Shown: in pieces, positions 33,857 to 42,115 of the stretch
Layout of the letters: each line of letters opens with the position of its first letter
Position numbering within the stretch: position 1 is the first letter of the stretch
Source: Nitrospirota bacterium
GTDB lineage: Bacteria; Nitrospirota; Leptospirillia; Leptospirillales; Leptospirillaceae
Assembly (NCBI GenBank): GCA_021820445.1
Contig: JAKADN010000004.1
Coordinates: 1-64,000, forward strand
Direction: 5' to 3'
Length of the DNA: 64,000 nt
Made by a program: the position numbers and the translations under genes
Notes under the pieces: generated by a model
Told to the model about the DNA's origin: nothing
The model's database searches: none
Seen by the model: the letters and a program-made list of their open reading frames with translations, nothing else

Positions 33857-34711
33857 TCAATGAAGAACAGAGGGAGCCCGGACAGGAGATGGGGAGAGCT
33901 GCTGGGAGTTTTGGGGGGTCGCTGTTGACGAGGGGGGCCCAGGAGTGGGGGTGAGGAGCGGGTTGAACCCACTTGACGGAGATTTCTGGGATTTGTGTGG
34001 AGCCATTTCATGTTTGATGAAGGTGATCGATCGACGGATGCCTTCGTCCTTCGGGTCGAGTTTACGGGCCGACTCCTCCATCAGAAGCGCCTCCTGAAGA
34101 TAGCCTTCATGGGCTAAGGCCAGCCCCAGGATCATGCGCGCTCCCGCATCGGAGGGGCTGAGATCGATTGCTTTTTCCTCGGCAAATCGGGCATCCTTCC
34201 ATTGTCCCAGGGACGCGTAGGCCCATCCGGCCGCCTTCCATGCAGGCTCTCTCTTCGGATCTTTCTGGATGACAGCGTTTTCTTCCTCCAGTTCTCGCCT
34301 GAAATGGCCCGTGTTTCCTTCCGCGATACCAAGGCTGATTCGTGCGGTCAGGTTATCGGGGTCGAGAGTCAGGGCTCTCCGTTCCATCTCAATGGCTTTT
34401 CTGTTAAGTCCGCTTTTTCCGTAGGCCATGCCTGCCAGAGTGAAAACGATCGTGTAGTCCGGAAAGAGCTTGAAAAGGGGGGTGAGGATGGTCAGCGCCT
34501 TTTTCGGATGGTCGGACAGAATCTGTTGCGCGGCCTCCTGAACTTCCTTGCGCAAGAGGGGGGGGTAAGTCGGGTCGTTCAGGGGAAGGGCGAAAAGGGG
34601 TTCGCTCGTGGTTGTTAAACTGCTGAAAACCAAAAGGAATAAAGCGAGCCTGCGGACTAAGTGCCCCCAATCTTCCTTTTCATGGATAATGGGTCTTTCA
34701 GAAATTGTCAT
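33857..34711 (-). CDS. Exported TPR-repeat protein
   Basis: A 284-residue protein with an N-terminal hydrophobic segment (LALFLLVFSSLTTTSEPLFA, residues ~22-41) that looks like a signal sequence or anchor. At least four tetratricopeptide repeats follow, for example YTIVFTLAGMAYGKSGLNRKAIEMERRALTLDPDN and AGARMILGLALAHEGYLQEALLMEESARKLDPKD. The last 45 residues are rich in Pro, Ser and Thr. A scaffold role in the periplasm is likely; the partner is unknown. Confidence 0.72.
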   Translation of the reverse strand: MTISERPIIHEKEDWGHLVRRLALFLLVFSSLTTTSEPLFALPLNDPTYPPLLRKEVQEAAQQILSDHPKKALTILTPLFKLFPDYTIVFTLAGMAYGKSGLNRKAIEMERRALTLDPDNLTARISLGIAEGNTGHFRRELEEENAVIQKDPKREPAWKAAGWAYASLGQWKDARFAEEKAIDLSPSDAGARMILGLALAHEGYLQEALLMEESARKLDPKDEGIRRSITFIKHEMAPHKSQKSPSSGFNPLLTPTPGPPSSTATPQNSQQLSPSPVRAPSVLH

Positions 34712-34779
34712 GTCTCCAATTATGGGAAGAGTTTCTTAAAACGGCAAGTGTCAATCTTCAGTTTGGGTGAAGGGAGCCT

Positions 34780-35541
34780 GTGCACATGAAAATCAATGAG
34801 CCGAAGATTGCCGTCGTCACGGGCGCTTCTTCCGGGATCGGGGCCGCCACGGTCAGGGCCCTGTCTGATTGTGGATATCGCGTATATGGGGGGGCACGGC
34901 GTCTTGACCGCCTCGAACACCTCTCTCGGGAGACAGGGATGGTGCCGTTAGAGCTTGATGTCCGAAGCACCGAATCTGTTTCCACCTTTGCATCAAGGCT
35001 TCCCGGGACACTTCATGTTCTGGTCAATAACGCGGGAGGAGCCCTGGGGCTCGACCCCGTTCTCCAATGGGATGAAGCGGGATGGCTCGAAATGTATCAA
35101 AGCAATGTCCTTGGAACGGTCCGGATGGTCCGGGCCGTTTTTCCAGGGCTTCGCCGAAGCGGCCTGGGACACCTCGTCAATATCGGTTCCGTTGCCGCGA
35201 TTGAAACCTATCTCGGGGGAGCGGGGTATACGGCCGCAAAACATGCACTCCGGGCCGTCACGGAGACGATGCGCATCGAATGGCTCGGTGAGCCGGTCCG
35301 TATCACGGAAATCGACCCTGGACTTGTCGAAACAGAATTTTCCCTCGTTCGGTTTCAAGGCGATGCCGAAAGAGCAAAAAAGGTGTATGAAGGAATGACG
35401 CCCCTTTCCGCGGAAGATGTGGCGGAAGCTGTCGTCTGGGCCGTCACCCGCCCCCCTCACGTGAACGTGGACACCATTCTTCTCCGGCCCCTCGACCAGG
35501 CCCGGGTCGACCGGGTTTACAGAAGACAACCGCCTCCATGA
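34780..35541 (+). CDS. Short-chain dehydrogenase/reductase (YdfG-like)
   Basis: A 253-residue classical SDR. Cofactor motif VTGASSGIGAATV, then VLVNNAGGALG, NIGSVAA (Ser) and YTAAKHAL (YxxxK). The tail PLSAEDVAEAVVWAVTRPPHVNVDTILLRP is typical of YdfG/serine 3-dehydrogenase-type enzymes. GTG 34780 or ATG 34786; GAAGGGAG lies just upstream. Its stop overlaps the tadA start. Confidence 0.86.
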   Translation: MHMKINEPKIAVVTGASSGIGAATVRALSDCGYRVYGGARRLDRLEHLSRETGMVPLELDVRSTESVSTFASRLPGTLHVLVNNAGGALGLDPVLQWDEAGWLEMYQSNVLGTVRMVRAVFPGLRRSGLGHLVNIGSVAAIETYLGGAGYTAAKHALRAVTETMRIEWLGEPVRITEIDPGLVETEFSLVRFQGDAERAKKVYEGMTPLSAEDVAEAVVWAVTRPPHVNVDTILLRPLDQARVDRVYRRQPPP

Positions 35542-36014
35542 CACCCCGGGATGTTTTCTGGATGAAGGAGGCGCTCCTGCGTGCGCGAAATGCCATGGAT
35601 GAAGGGGACGTTCCCGTCGGAGCGATCCTTCTGCTGGGAGAGACAATCATCGGAGAAGGGTGGAACAGGGGGAGGGCAACGAATGATCCCACCGCACATG
35701 CGGAGATGCTCGCTATCCGGTCGGCGGCTTCGCGACTCGGCAACTATCGGCTGGCAGGGGCGTCCCTCTATGTCACCCTTGAGCCTTGTTTCATGTGTTT
35801 CGGCGCCATGCTCGAAGGGAGAATATCAAGGCTTGTCTTTGGGGCGAGAGAACCTAGGCGTGGGGTGGCGGGGTCGATCTACGATCTTCACAACGACCCC
35901 CGGCTTCACCACAGGATTGAGGTTGTGTCCGGGGTGCTCGAAGAGGAGTCACGGAGTCTTTTGCAGAATTTTTTCGAAAAAAAAAGGGAAGGAGAATATC
36001 CGGAAACTGTTTAG
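35538..36014 (+). CDS. tadA: tRNA-specific adenosine deaminase
   Basis: A 158-residue zinc deaminase that makes inosine at position 34 of tRNA-Arg. The active site is complete: His54-Ala-Glu56 (TAHAEMLAI) and Cys84-x-x-Cys87 (LEPCFMCFGA). TadA-type features include GAREPRRGVAGSIYDL. The last residues are Lys/Glu-rich. ATG overlaps the SDR stop (ATGA). Confidence 0.93.
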   Translation: MTPRDVFWMKEALLRARNAMDEGDVPVGAILLLGETIIGEGWNRGRATNDPTAHAEMLAIRSAASRLGNYRLAGASLYVTLEPCFMCFGAMLEGRISRLVFGAREPRRGVAGSIYDLHNDPRLHHRIEVVSGVLEEESRSLLQNFFEKKREGEYPETV

Positions 36015-36058
36015 ATTTTCCGAATCCCTCCTTCCCGCAGTGGAATGGGCGGTTCAAT

Positions 36059-36172
36059 CTAGAATCCGCCGAGGCCACCTTTCAGGGCATGGTCGATCTT
36101 TTCAAAGACGGCCATGAGAAGAAAGGGAAACGCGGCAAGAATCACAAAGGTGAGGTTTTTTGCACCACTCAT
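36059..36172 (-). CDS. 37-aa hydrophobic mini-protein
   Basis: A 37-residue product starting MSGAKNLTF with a hydrophobic core VILAAFPFLLMAV (about residues 10-22), then FEKIDHALKGGLGGF. An AGGAGAAAAAA ribosome site stands directly before the ATG. A sigma-54-like element lies 80-95 bp upstream on the same strand, and the gene of a sigma-54 activator ends 235 bp upstream. One membrane span or an amphipathic membrane-binding helix is likely. No family recognised. Confidence 0.6.
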   Translation of the reverse strand: MSGAKNLTFVILAAFPFLLMAVFEKIDHALKGGLGGF

Positions 36173-36251
36173 TTTTTTCTCCTCTTGATTTAAAAGATGA
36201 TGAAGGATCCTTAGGGAAGAAGAAAATGATTCCCTTCGGAATTTTTTATTA

Positions 36252-36267
36252 ATCAAGATCCGTGCCA
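36252..36267 (-). promoter_or_regulatory. Sigma-54-type -24/-12 promoter element
   Basis: On the minus strand the sequence is TGGCAC-GGATC-TTGAT, against the consensus TGGCAC-N5-TTGCA. The -24 half is perfect; the -12 half has TTGAT in place of TTGCA, so the normally invariant GC is not fully kept. It points to the 37-aa gene, with an expected leader of about 65-70 nt, and lies downstream of a sigma-54 activator gene. Confidence 0.5.
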
Positions 36268-36352
36268 ATGCTTTTCTTAGCGAAGGATGTTTTTTTATCT
36301 TGCAGAGGAAGGAATTTATGCGGAAGGAGAGTTTCGAGGCGCATGCGCAAGG

Positions 36353-36367
36353 GGAAACAACGTTTCC
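36353..36367. promoter_or_regulatory. Inverted repeat GGAAAC-AAC-GTTTCC, possible activator site
   Basis: A perfect 6-3-6 inverted repeat 86-100 bp upstream of the -24 element. Further GGAAAC half-sites occur near 36384 and 36415, and another palindrome, GCGCATGCGC, is at 36339-36348. The distance suits an enhancer for the neighbouring activator. Function inferred. Confidence 0.45.
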
Positions 36368-36407
36368 GGCTTGTGACATTTGATGGAAACCACGGTGGAA
36401 AAGGGTT

Positions 36408-37775
36408 TCAGGAGGGAAACGTCTTGCGGCGGTCCAGATTGTACTTCTTCATCTTCCGCCAGAGGGTGATCCGGCTCATCGAGAGTGAGTGTGCGGCGTC
36501 GGAAACCCTTCCCCGATGCTGGAGAAGGACTCTCTGGATCATGTCTTTCTCGACGGCTGCTATGGCTTCTTCGACATTTTTCGACCCCCGTGATCCGATG
36601 GTCTCGTTGGTAAAAGGACGGTCCGGTTCCTTTTTGAACAGGATCTCCTTGACCGGGTCGGGGATATTGTCCACTGTGACTGTCTGATCAATTGTCAAGC
36701 TCAGGCACAGGTCAACCAGATGTTTGAGCTCGCGTATGTTGCCTGGATAGGGGTAGTCGCAAAATCTCTCGACCAGGTCCGGCGAGAAGTCCGGGGCTTT
36801 TCGTCTGTGGCGGGCAGACCAGTTGCCCCGGAAGGTATGGATGAGAAGCGGAATCTCTTCCTGGCGATCCCTGAGAGGAGGAAGAAGGATGGTCATGCCA
36901 CGAAGGCGGTAGAAAAGATCCTCCCTCAGTCGGCCTGAAGAGAGAAGGTCTTCCGGGCTGACATTGGTGGCGGCAAGGATACGGACATCTATGGCATGTT
37001 TTTTTGTCTGTCCGATTCGTTCGACGATCCCGGTTTCCAGAAAACGAAGAAGCTTGGCTTGAACAGAAAGGGGGATATTCTCAAGTTCATCAAGCAGAAG
37101 TGTCCCTCCGTCTGCCTGGAGGAGTTTGCCGGTATAATCGGATGTTGCGCCGGTAAAAGCCCCCCGTGTATGTCCAAAAAGGGCATCGTCGACAAGGGAT
37201 TCGGGAACGACGGAGAGATCGAGCACGACAAACGGATTGTTTCTGCGCGGACTCAGTTCATGGATGCGCTGGGCGAGAACCTCTTTGCCTGTCCCCGTTT
37301 CACCGACAAGGAGAATGGGGATTGTCGTTTCGGCAATGCGGGCGAGAGTCGGGGCGAGGGTCGAGTGCCATGATCCTCTGGATTCGAACTGGTCCTGTCT
37401 CGAAGGCGGGGCGGACTCTTCGGAAGACGAGATCTGCTTCAATAGCCCTACGGTCTTACCACCTGAATCCAGGAGGGAATTCCTGATGTTGAACTCTCCC
37501 TGGACCTCCTTGAGGCAGGCTGCACCAAAAGGAGTTGTGTCCCCCTTGACCAGAGCAATATCCTCAATGCATTCGGCCGAACAGACCTTTCCTCTGAGTC
37601 CGCGGGCACAAGCCATTCCTTCGATTTCCGGGACATTCTTGAAGAGAAGCTTCCTTGCCGCATCGGACACCCACTGTATCCTGTAGTCCGTTCCGATCAG
37701 AAGGAATGCAGAGTTCGTGGAGTCTGCGATATGGCTGGAAAGGAGTCGGTAAAGGGCATCCTGCTTGGTGGACAA
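36408..37775 (-). CDS. PAS-containing sigma-54-dependent transcriptional activator
   Basis: A 455-residue NtrC-type activator without a receiver domain. Residues 15-125 form a PAS-like sensor (FLLIGTDYRIQWVSDAARKLL) with four cysteines at 56, 65, 69 and 87, suggestive of a metal or redox site. The AAA+ domain has Walker A GETGTGKE, the sigma-54 contact loop GAFTGA, Walker B LLLDELENI and the R-finger region EDLFYRLRG. The C-terminus is a Fis-type HTH (VSDAAHSLSMSRITLWRKMKKY). The inducer is unknown. A candidate target promoter lies immediately downstream. Confidence 0.9.
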   Translation of the reverse strand: MSTKQDALYRLLSSHIADSTNSAFLLIGTDYRIQWVSDAARKLLFKNVPEIEGMACARGLRGKVCSAECIEDIALVKGDTTPFGAACLKEVQGEFNIRNSLLDSGGKTVGLLKQISSSEESAPPSRQDQFESRGSWHSTLAPTLARIAETTIPILLVGETGTGKEVLAQRIHELSPRRNNPFVVLDLSVVPESLVDDALFGHTRGAFTGATSDYTGKLLQADGGTLLLDELENIPLSVQAKLLRFLETGIVERIGQTKKHAIDVRILAATNVSPEDLLSSGRLREDLFYRLRGMTILLPPLRDRQEEIPLLIHTFRGNWSARHRRKAPDFSPDLVERFCDYPYPGNIRELKHLVDLCLSLTIDQTVTVDNIPDPVKEILFKKEPDRPFTNETIGSRGSKNVEEAIAAVEKDMIQRVLLQHRGRVSDAAHSLSMSRITLWRKMKKYNLDRRKTFPS

Positions 37776-37825
37776 TGTCGGCTCCGAAGAGATGATGAGC
37801 GCCTTCAGGCCCCCGGGATGGGAAT

Positions 37826-37915
37826 TGGCGGAGAGAGAGGGATTTGAACCCCCGCTGGGGTTCCCCCCAGAGTTGATTTCGAGTCAACCGCCTTCAGCCT
37901 CTCGGCCATCTCTCC
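37826..37915 (-). tRNA. tRNA-Ser (CGA)
   Basis: A 90-nt class II tRNA, CCA encoded. The anticodon arm GTTGA-CTCGAAA-TCAAC gives CGA (UCG). The variable arm is CTGGGGGGAACCCCAG-like, T loop TTCAAAT, acceptor GGAGAGA/TCTCTCC with G73. It is the fourth serine isoacceptor on this strand within 8 kb. Confidence 0.95.
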
Positions 37916-38185
37916 ACATGAAAATTTCGTATGATTGGTAAAAATCTACCAGAATGCACGGTAAAATTCAAGATAAAGAGGCGTCTGTGCCGTGATGGGA
38001 AAGGGGGATTCGGGGGGGGTATCATTTTCGGTTTCCGTCTCGGACTGTCATGGATGCAATCGGAGGGAGGAATCTGTTAAAATCGCGGAAACGGTTTTGT
38101 TGCGATGAAGGGCTTCTTCTTGTCACGCCTTCATGTATCCCCGGTGTATCGTTCCAAATGGGAGCGAGAGTGGCGAAAGGATCCT

Positions 38186-38551
38186 ATGGAAAGTTTTGAG
38201 AAAGTCCGGGAAATTCTTCAGCAGCAAAAGAAAGAGATTATTTCCGGGGCGGAAAAGGTTCTTCAGTCAACGGTAGAGAAGGGGATACAGCTTTTCCCTG
38301 ACCCGTCGGATCTTGCTTCGCTCGAGGAGTCCCAAGGTTTTTCCTATCGCCTGAAAGAGCGAGAAAAGAAATTGCTCAGGAAGATCGACGAGGCGCTGGA
38401 AAGAATCGAGACCGGTTCTTTCGGTGTCTGCGAAAGGTGCGGAGAAGAGATTGAGGAAAAACGCCTGCTTGCCAGGCCGGTAACAACTTTCTGCATTTCC
38501 TGCAAAACCTTGCTTGAAGAAGAGGAACGAGCCGAAAAGATCAGACGGTGA
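38186..38551 (+). CDS. DksA/TraR-type C4 zinc-finger protein
   Basis: A 121-residue protein with an N-terminal coiled coil and a C-terminal C4 zinc finger: Cys82, Cys85, Cys103 and Cys106 in GVCERCGEEIEEKRL...TTFCISCK. RKIDEALERIETGSFG is the usual lead-in. It probably binds the RNA polymerase secondary channel, but the coiled-coil tip residues of true DksA (DxxDxA) are not evident, so the YbiI/TraR-like subgroup is possible. ATG 38186 has AAGGA nearby; a longer frame from 38105 has no good site. The stop overlaps the next gene. Confidence 0.83.
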   Translation: MESFEKVREILQQQKKEIISGAEKVLQSTVEKGIQLFPDPSDLASLEESQGFSYRLKEREKKLLRKIDEALERIETGSFGVCERCGEEIEEKRLLARPVTTFCISCKTLLEEEERAEKIRR

Positions 38552-39273
38552 GATCGATGGTTCTCGTCCTGGGGGCCGGAGGGGGTCTGGGGAGAGCTCT
38601 TGTACGCTTTTTCCTGCTTCAAGGCATTTCGGTTGCCTGCGTGACCCATTCCCAGGAAAGCCTGGACTCCTTGAAGGATGAGTTCACCTCCTTCAATTCG
38701 CTCTTTTCCTCGACCGAATCCTTTGATTACTGTGACAGAACTCTTTCCGAGGCGTATGTCAGACGACTCGCATCGGGAAATGACGGCAACAACTTTCCGT
38801 GTCTTGCCATATACAGCGCAGGGTATCTCTCCGGGCGCCAAGGCCTTGTCGAGACTCCTATCAATGAGTCGGACCGGGAGATCGATGTGAATTTTCGAGC
38901 TCCGCTCTTCTGGTCGACGCTGCTTTCACGCCATTTTGTCGAACTCGGAAGAGGGGGCCATCTGTTCATTTCTTCGGGGGTGGCCTCCAACCCCCGTCCT
39001 TCGTGGGGTGCCTATGGAATTGCCAAGGCCGGGGTGGAGGCCCTTGCCTCCCAGCTCTCCCTGGACCTGCCAGATCCTCTTTTCAGCCTTTCGCTCAACC
39101 CGGGTGGGATGTCCACGAAAATGCGACAAATCGCCTATCCTGAAGAAGACCGCAAGACCCTGCCCTCTCCCGGGGAGACCGGGACCAGAATAGGGCGATT
39201 TTGCCTAGAGCTCATGAAAGGGCGAGGCAGGGAATACAACGGCAACAAACTGGGGCTGGGGGATATCGGATGA
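38548..39273 (+). CDS. Short-chain dehydrogenase/reductase family protein
   Basis: A 241-residue SDR. The cofactor loop is VLGAGGGLGRALV, IYSAGYLSG replaces the NNAG motif, HLFISSGVAS provides the Ser and YGIAKAGVEAL the YxxxK pair. GTG 38548 overlaps the DksA-like stop. Substrate unknown. The set DksA-like/SDR/quinone reductase is linked by 4-bp overlaps. Confidence 0.8.
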   Translation: MRSMVLVLGAGGGLGRALVRFFLLQGISVACVTHSQESLDSLKDEFTSFNSLFSSTESFDYCDRTLSEAYVRRLASGNDGNNFPCLAIYSAGYLSGRQGLVETPINESDREIDVNFRAPLFWSTLLSRHFVELGRGGHLFISSGVASNPRPSWGAYGIAKAGVEALASQLSLDLPDPLFSLSLNPGGMSTKMRQIAYPEEDRKTLPSPGETGTRIGRFCLELMKGRGREYNGNKLGLGDIG

Positions 39274-40316
39274 GGTCGGTTCTTCTTTCTGGCGGGAAAA
39301 ATATCGAATCGCTGATTCTCCATGACCAACCCGTTCCAGTTCCTTCACGGGGCGAGGTCAGGGTCCGGATGCTTGCACACACCCTCAATCATATCGATCT
39401 TTGGGTCCTCTCCGGCTCACCGGCCTATTCGGTCAGCCTGCCTCATGTGATGGGATCAGAAGGGGTTGGAGTGGTCGATGCCATCGGTGAGGGGGTCGGG
39501 CCCGAGTTTTCTCTTGAAGTAGGCGCCTCTGTCGCCCTGTCTCCAGGCCAGGGATGTCTGGTGTGCGAGCTTTGTCGGAGCGGTCTGGAATCTCTTTGTC
39601 CCTCTTACCGGGTTCTTGGAGGACATCTCCCGGGAGTGTTTTCCGAGTATGTCTGCCTGCCGGCCTCCCGGCTTCTGCCGGTTCCCCCGTCGGTCGATCC
39701 GCTCAAGGCTTCGGCCATCACCCTGGCCGGGGCGACTGCCCATCAGGGGCTTGTGGTAAGAGGAGGGGCTCGCCCCGGAGAACGTTGGCTGGTCGTAGGG
39801 GCGAGCGGAGGGGTTGGACATCTCGCCTGTTTGCTGGGCAGCGTACTCCGGCTGGAAATTTTTGGCACCTATGGGCCAGAGAAAAAAAAGGAGATTCTGA
39901 CCCGTTCCATGAATATACCCCTGGTCTCCCATGATGCTCCGGGGTGGCCCGATCAGGTGCTGAAACTTTCAGGCAAGCCTTTTGACGGGGTTCTTGATAC
40001 CGTCGGAGGTGCGACCATCCCCAAAATTCTCCCCCTTCTCCGAAAAGGGGGGAGAGCGGTCATTGTCGGAGAAACGACCGGTTCGCCGACCCAGTTTCCG
40101 ACCAGGGAACTTTTTGGGCGTCAGCTGTCCCTTCACGGAGTCTATCTCGCACACCGGTCCGATATTCTGGCCATGCTCGGGTGGGTGGCCAGCGGGAATA
40201 TCCGTCCCATTGTCAATGATGTCGGACCTCTCTCATCGATACTCCCGCTTCAGGGGGCCTACCGTCGAATGTCGGAGCGCGATTTCGTCGGAAAGCTCGG
40301 CTTCACCTGGCAATAG
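39270..40316 (+). CDS. Zinc-type alcohol dehydrogenase/quinone oxidoreductase (MDR family)
   Basis: A 348-residue medium-chain dehydrogenase. GroES-like half: GEVRVRMLAHTLNHIDLWVLSG, GSEGVGVVDAIGEGV, and a structural zinc lobe with CLVCELCRSGLESLC (four Cys). The NAD(P) half has WLVVGASGGVGHLACLLG and FDGVLDTVGGATI. The catalytic zinc Cys of true alcohol dehydrogenases is replaced by the NHIDLW motif, favouring a quinone-reductase-like enzyme. The start overlaps the SDR stop. Confidence 0.85.
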   Translation: MRSVLLSGGKNIESLILHDQPVPVPSRGEVRVRMLAHTLNHIDLWVLSGSPAYSVSLPHVMGSEGVGVVDAIGEGVGPEFSLEVGASVALSPGQGCLVCELCRSGLESLCPSYRVLGGHLPGVFSEYVCLPASRLLPVPPSVDPLKASAITLAGATAHQGLVVRGGARPGERWLVVGASGGVGHLACLLGSVLRLEIFGTYGPEKKKEILTRSMNIPLVSHDAPGWPDQVLKLSGKPFDGVLDTVGGATIPKILPLLRKGGRAVIVGETTGSPTQFPTRELFGRQLSLHGVYLAHRSDILAMLGWVASGNIRPIVNDVGPLSSILPLQGAYRRMSERDFVGKLGFTWQ

Positions 40317-40348
40317 AACGATTCTTGAACCTGAATGAAGGAGGTCGC

Positions 40349-41212
40349 ATGGAAAAGAGTGTGGGGAGTGGTGTTCCATGGTTGCTTTCAGTCAGTCTCC
40401 TGACACTCTTGTCCGGGTGCTCCTCCGGCTCTCTCTTTCACTCCTTCTTCAGTCGACCAGGAGGCTCCTCTTCCTCCGACGCACGTTTCCAGAAAGACTA
40501 TCCGGAGCTCAAGGCACTCCTCAGGGACAACCACTTCCGGAAGGCGCTGGTATGGGTGCGGGACTGGGAAAAGACACGGACGCTTTCCGAAGACAACCAG
40601 CGTCTTCTTCGGAAGGACGAACGGACCATACGTCTCGTCGGGGCGGCTTATTACATGGGAGTCGCTCGAGAGAGGCGCAAATCGGGCCGTCTCAAAGGAG
40701 CGCTCTCGGCTCTGGAAACAGCACGGGCATTGACGCCGGAAGATCCGACCCTCCGGACTGAAATCGAAAAAACGAAAGCCCGGGTCATCGTTTCAGGCCA
40801 GGATGGGCAGGATTGGGGGGAACTTCTTGGGAAACTTCTGGCGCTAAAGGCAAAAAATCCAAAAGATGACTCTCTCGACCCCACGATCGGTTGGGCTTAC
40901 GGGAAGCTGTCGGAAAGCGAATACATGGCAGGCCGTTATTCATTGGCCCTTGGCCATGCACGAAAGGCGTTGTCCTATAAGAAGACGGATGCGCTTGCTC
41001 TCAGGGTTCGGGACCGTGTAGAAGAAATGGTCAGGACTCTCGTAGATCGCGCGGAGAGGGAATACAGACGCCATCAATATGCGATGTCCGCCCGGGATCT
41101 CGGAAAGGCCCTGGAGGTCGACCCTGAAAGTCGGAGAGCGCGCAAGGACTGGCAGATTCTCTCGGAGACGCCGGGCGCGGTTCAGAATGCGGAAGCCAGA
41201 AATTTCAAATGA
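40349..41212 (+). CDS. TPR-like lipoprotein
   Basis: A 287-residue protein with a lipoprotein signal (WLLSVSLLTLLSGC, lipidated Cys near 24). The mature part is helical with TPR-like pairs: RRKSGRLKGALSALETARALTPED, EYMAGRYSLALGHARKALSYKK, EYRRHQYAMSARDLGKALEVDPES. ATG 40349 follows AAGGAGG with five bases of spacing. A periplasmic scaffold is likely. It is 15 bp upstream of the dapF homologue. Confidence 0.75.
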   Translation: MEKSVGSGVPWLLSVSLLTLLSGCSSGSLFHSFFSRPGGSSSSDARFQKDYPELKALLRDNHFRKALVWVRDWEKTRTLSEDNQRLLRKDERTIRLVGAAYYMGVARERRKSGRLKGALSALETARALTPEDPTLRTEIEKTKARVIVSGQDGQDWGELLGKLLALKAKNPKDDSLDPTIGWAYGKLSESEYMAGRYSLALGHARKALSYKKTDALALRVRDRVEEMVRTLVDRAEREYRRHQYAMSARDLGKALEVDPESRRARKDWQILSETPGAVQNAEARNFK

Positions 41213-41227
41213 AATGAGGGTGTCATA

Positions 41228-42097
41228 ATGAAATTTGATTTCGTTAAAAGCCACGGGCTGGGGAATGATTACATCGTCATGGTGAAAGGGGAGGGGACCC
41301 CTCCTTTGACCGAGGACAATATCCGTCTTATTTGCGACAGAAACTACGGTGTGGGATCGGATGGAATTCTTTTGCTTGAAAAAGACACGCCGCCCTTCGG
41401 TCTTCGAATTTTCAACCCCGACGGCTCGGAGGCCGAAAAAAGCGGAAACGGGCTACGGATCTTTTCGAAATTCCTATTCGAATACGGCTATGCAAAAGAC
41501 AAGGAGTTTCCGATAGACACAGCCGGAGGACGTGTCAAATCAACGGTGCGGACCGACCCTTCGAACCGGGTTGTCGCCGTGCTGGTGGAGATGGGGACCT
41601 ACACCTTCGATCCCTCGGCTGTGGGAATCAAGGACCGGAGCACCCCCATGATTGAGGAGACCTTGCAGATCAAGGGCGATGTTTCGGTAAAGGGATCCGC
41701 CCTGTCGGTCGGCAATCCGCATTTTGTTTTTTTTGTAGATGCGATCGATGAGCCCTTCATTCGGGAATTCGGGACTCTGATAGAACATCACCCCCTTTTT
41801 CCCAGACGAATCAATACGCAGATGGTGCGGGTTGTCGGTCCGAACGAGATCGAGATCAGGATTTGGGAGCGGGGAGCGGGATACACCCAGGCCTCGGGGA
41901 GCAGCTCTTGTGCAGCCGCCTCTTGCGCCGTCTCCCTGGGAAAAGTGAAAAGTCCGGTGACGGTTCGCATGCCGGGGGGTGTCCTGCACATCGAAGTGGG
42001 AGAGGATAAGTCGCTCCGCATGGAAGGGCCGGTCGAAGAGGTGATGACAGGATTTTTCTCAAGGGATTTTATGGACAGGCTGACGAAGAAGACGTGA
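41228..42097 (+). CDS. dapF: DapF-family (diaminopimelate epimerase) homologue with Ser in place of both catalytic Cys
   Basis: A 289-residue protein of full DapF length. Family motifs are present: HGLGNDY, YGVGSDG, FNPDGSE, GNPHFV, RRINTQMV and WERGAGYTQA, including the asparagines and the Glu-Arg pair that hold the substrate. The two catalytic cysteines of DapF (E. coli Cys73 in CGNGARC, Cys217 in ACGSGAC) are replaced: Ser72 in KSGNGLRIF and Ser223 in ASGSSSC. Codons are AGC at 41441-41443 and TCG at 41894-41896. It may be a DAP epimerase using serines, another racemase/isomerase, or a non-catalytic paralogue. The name follows the family, not proven activity. Confidence 0.82.
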   Translation: MKFDFVKSHGLGNDYIVMVKGEGTPPLTEDNIRLICDRNYGVGSDGILLLEKDTPPFGLRIFNPDGSEAEKSGNGLRIFSKFLFEYGYAKDKEFPIDTAGGRVKSTVRTDPSNRVVAVLVEMGTYTFDPSAVGIKDRSTPMIEETLQIKGDVSVKGSALSVGNPHFVFFVDAIDEPFIREFGTLIEHHPLFPRRINTQMVRVVGPNEIEIRIWERGAGYTQASGSSSCAAASCAVSLGKVKSPVTVRMPGGVLHIEVGEDKSLRMEGPVEEVMTGFFSRDFMDRLTKKT

Positions 42098-42115
42098 CCA
42101 CCCCATGGGGGGCCT

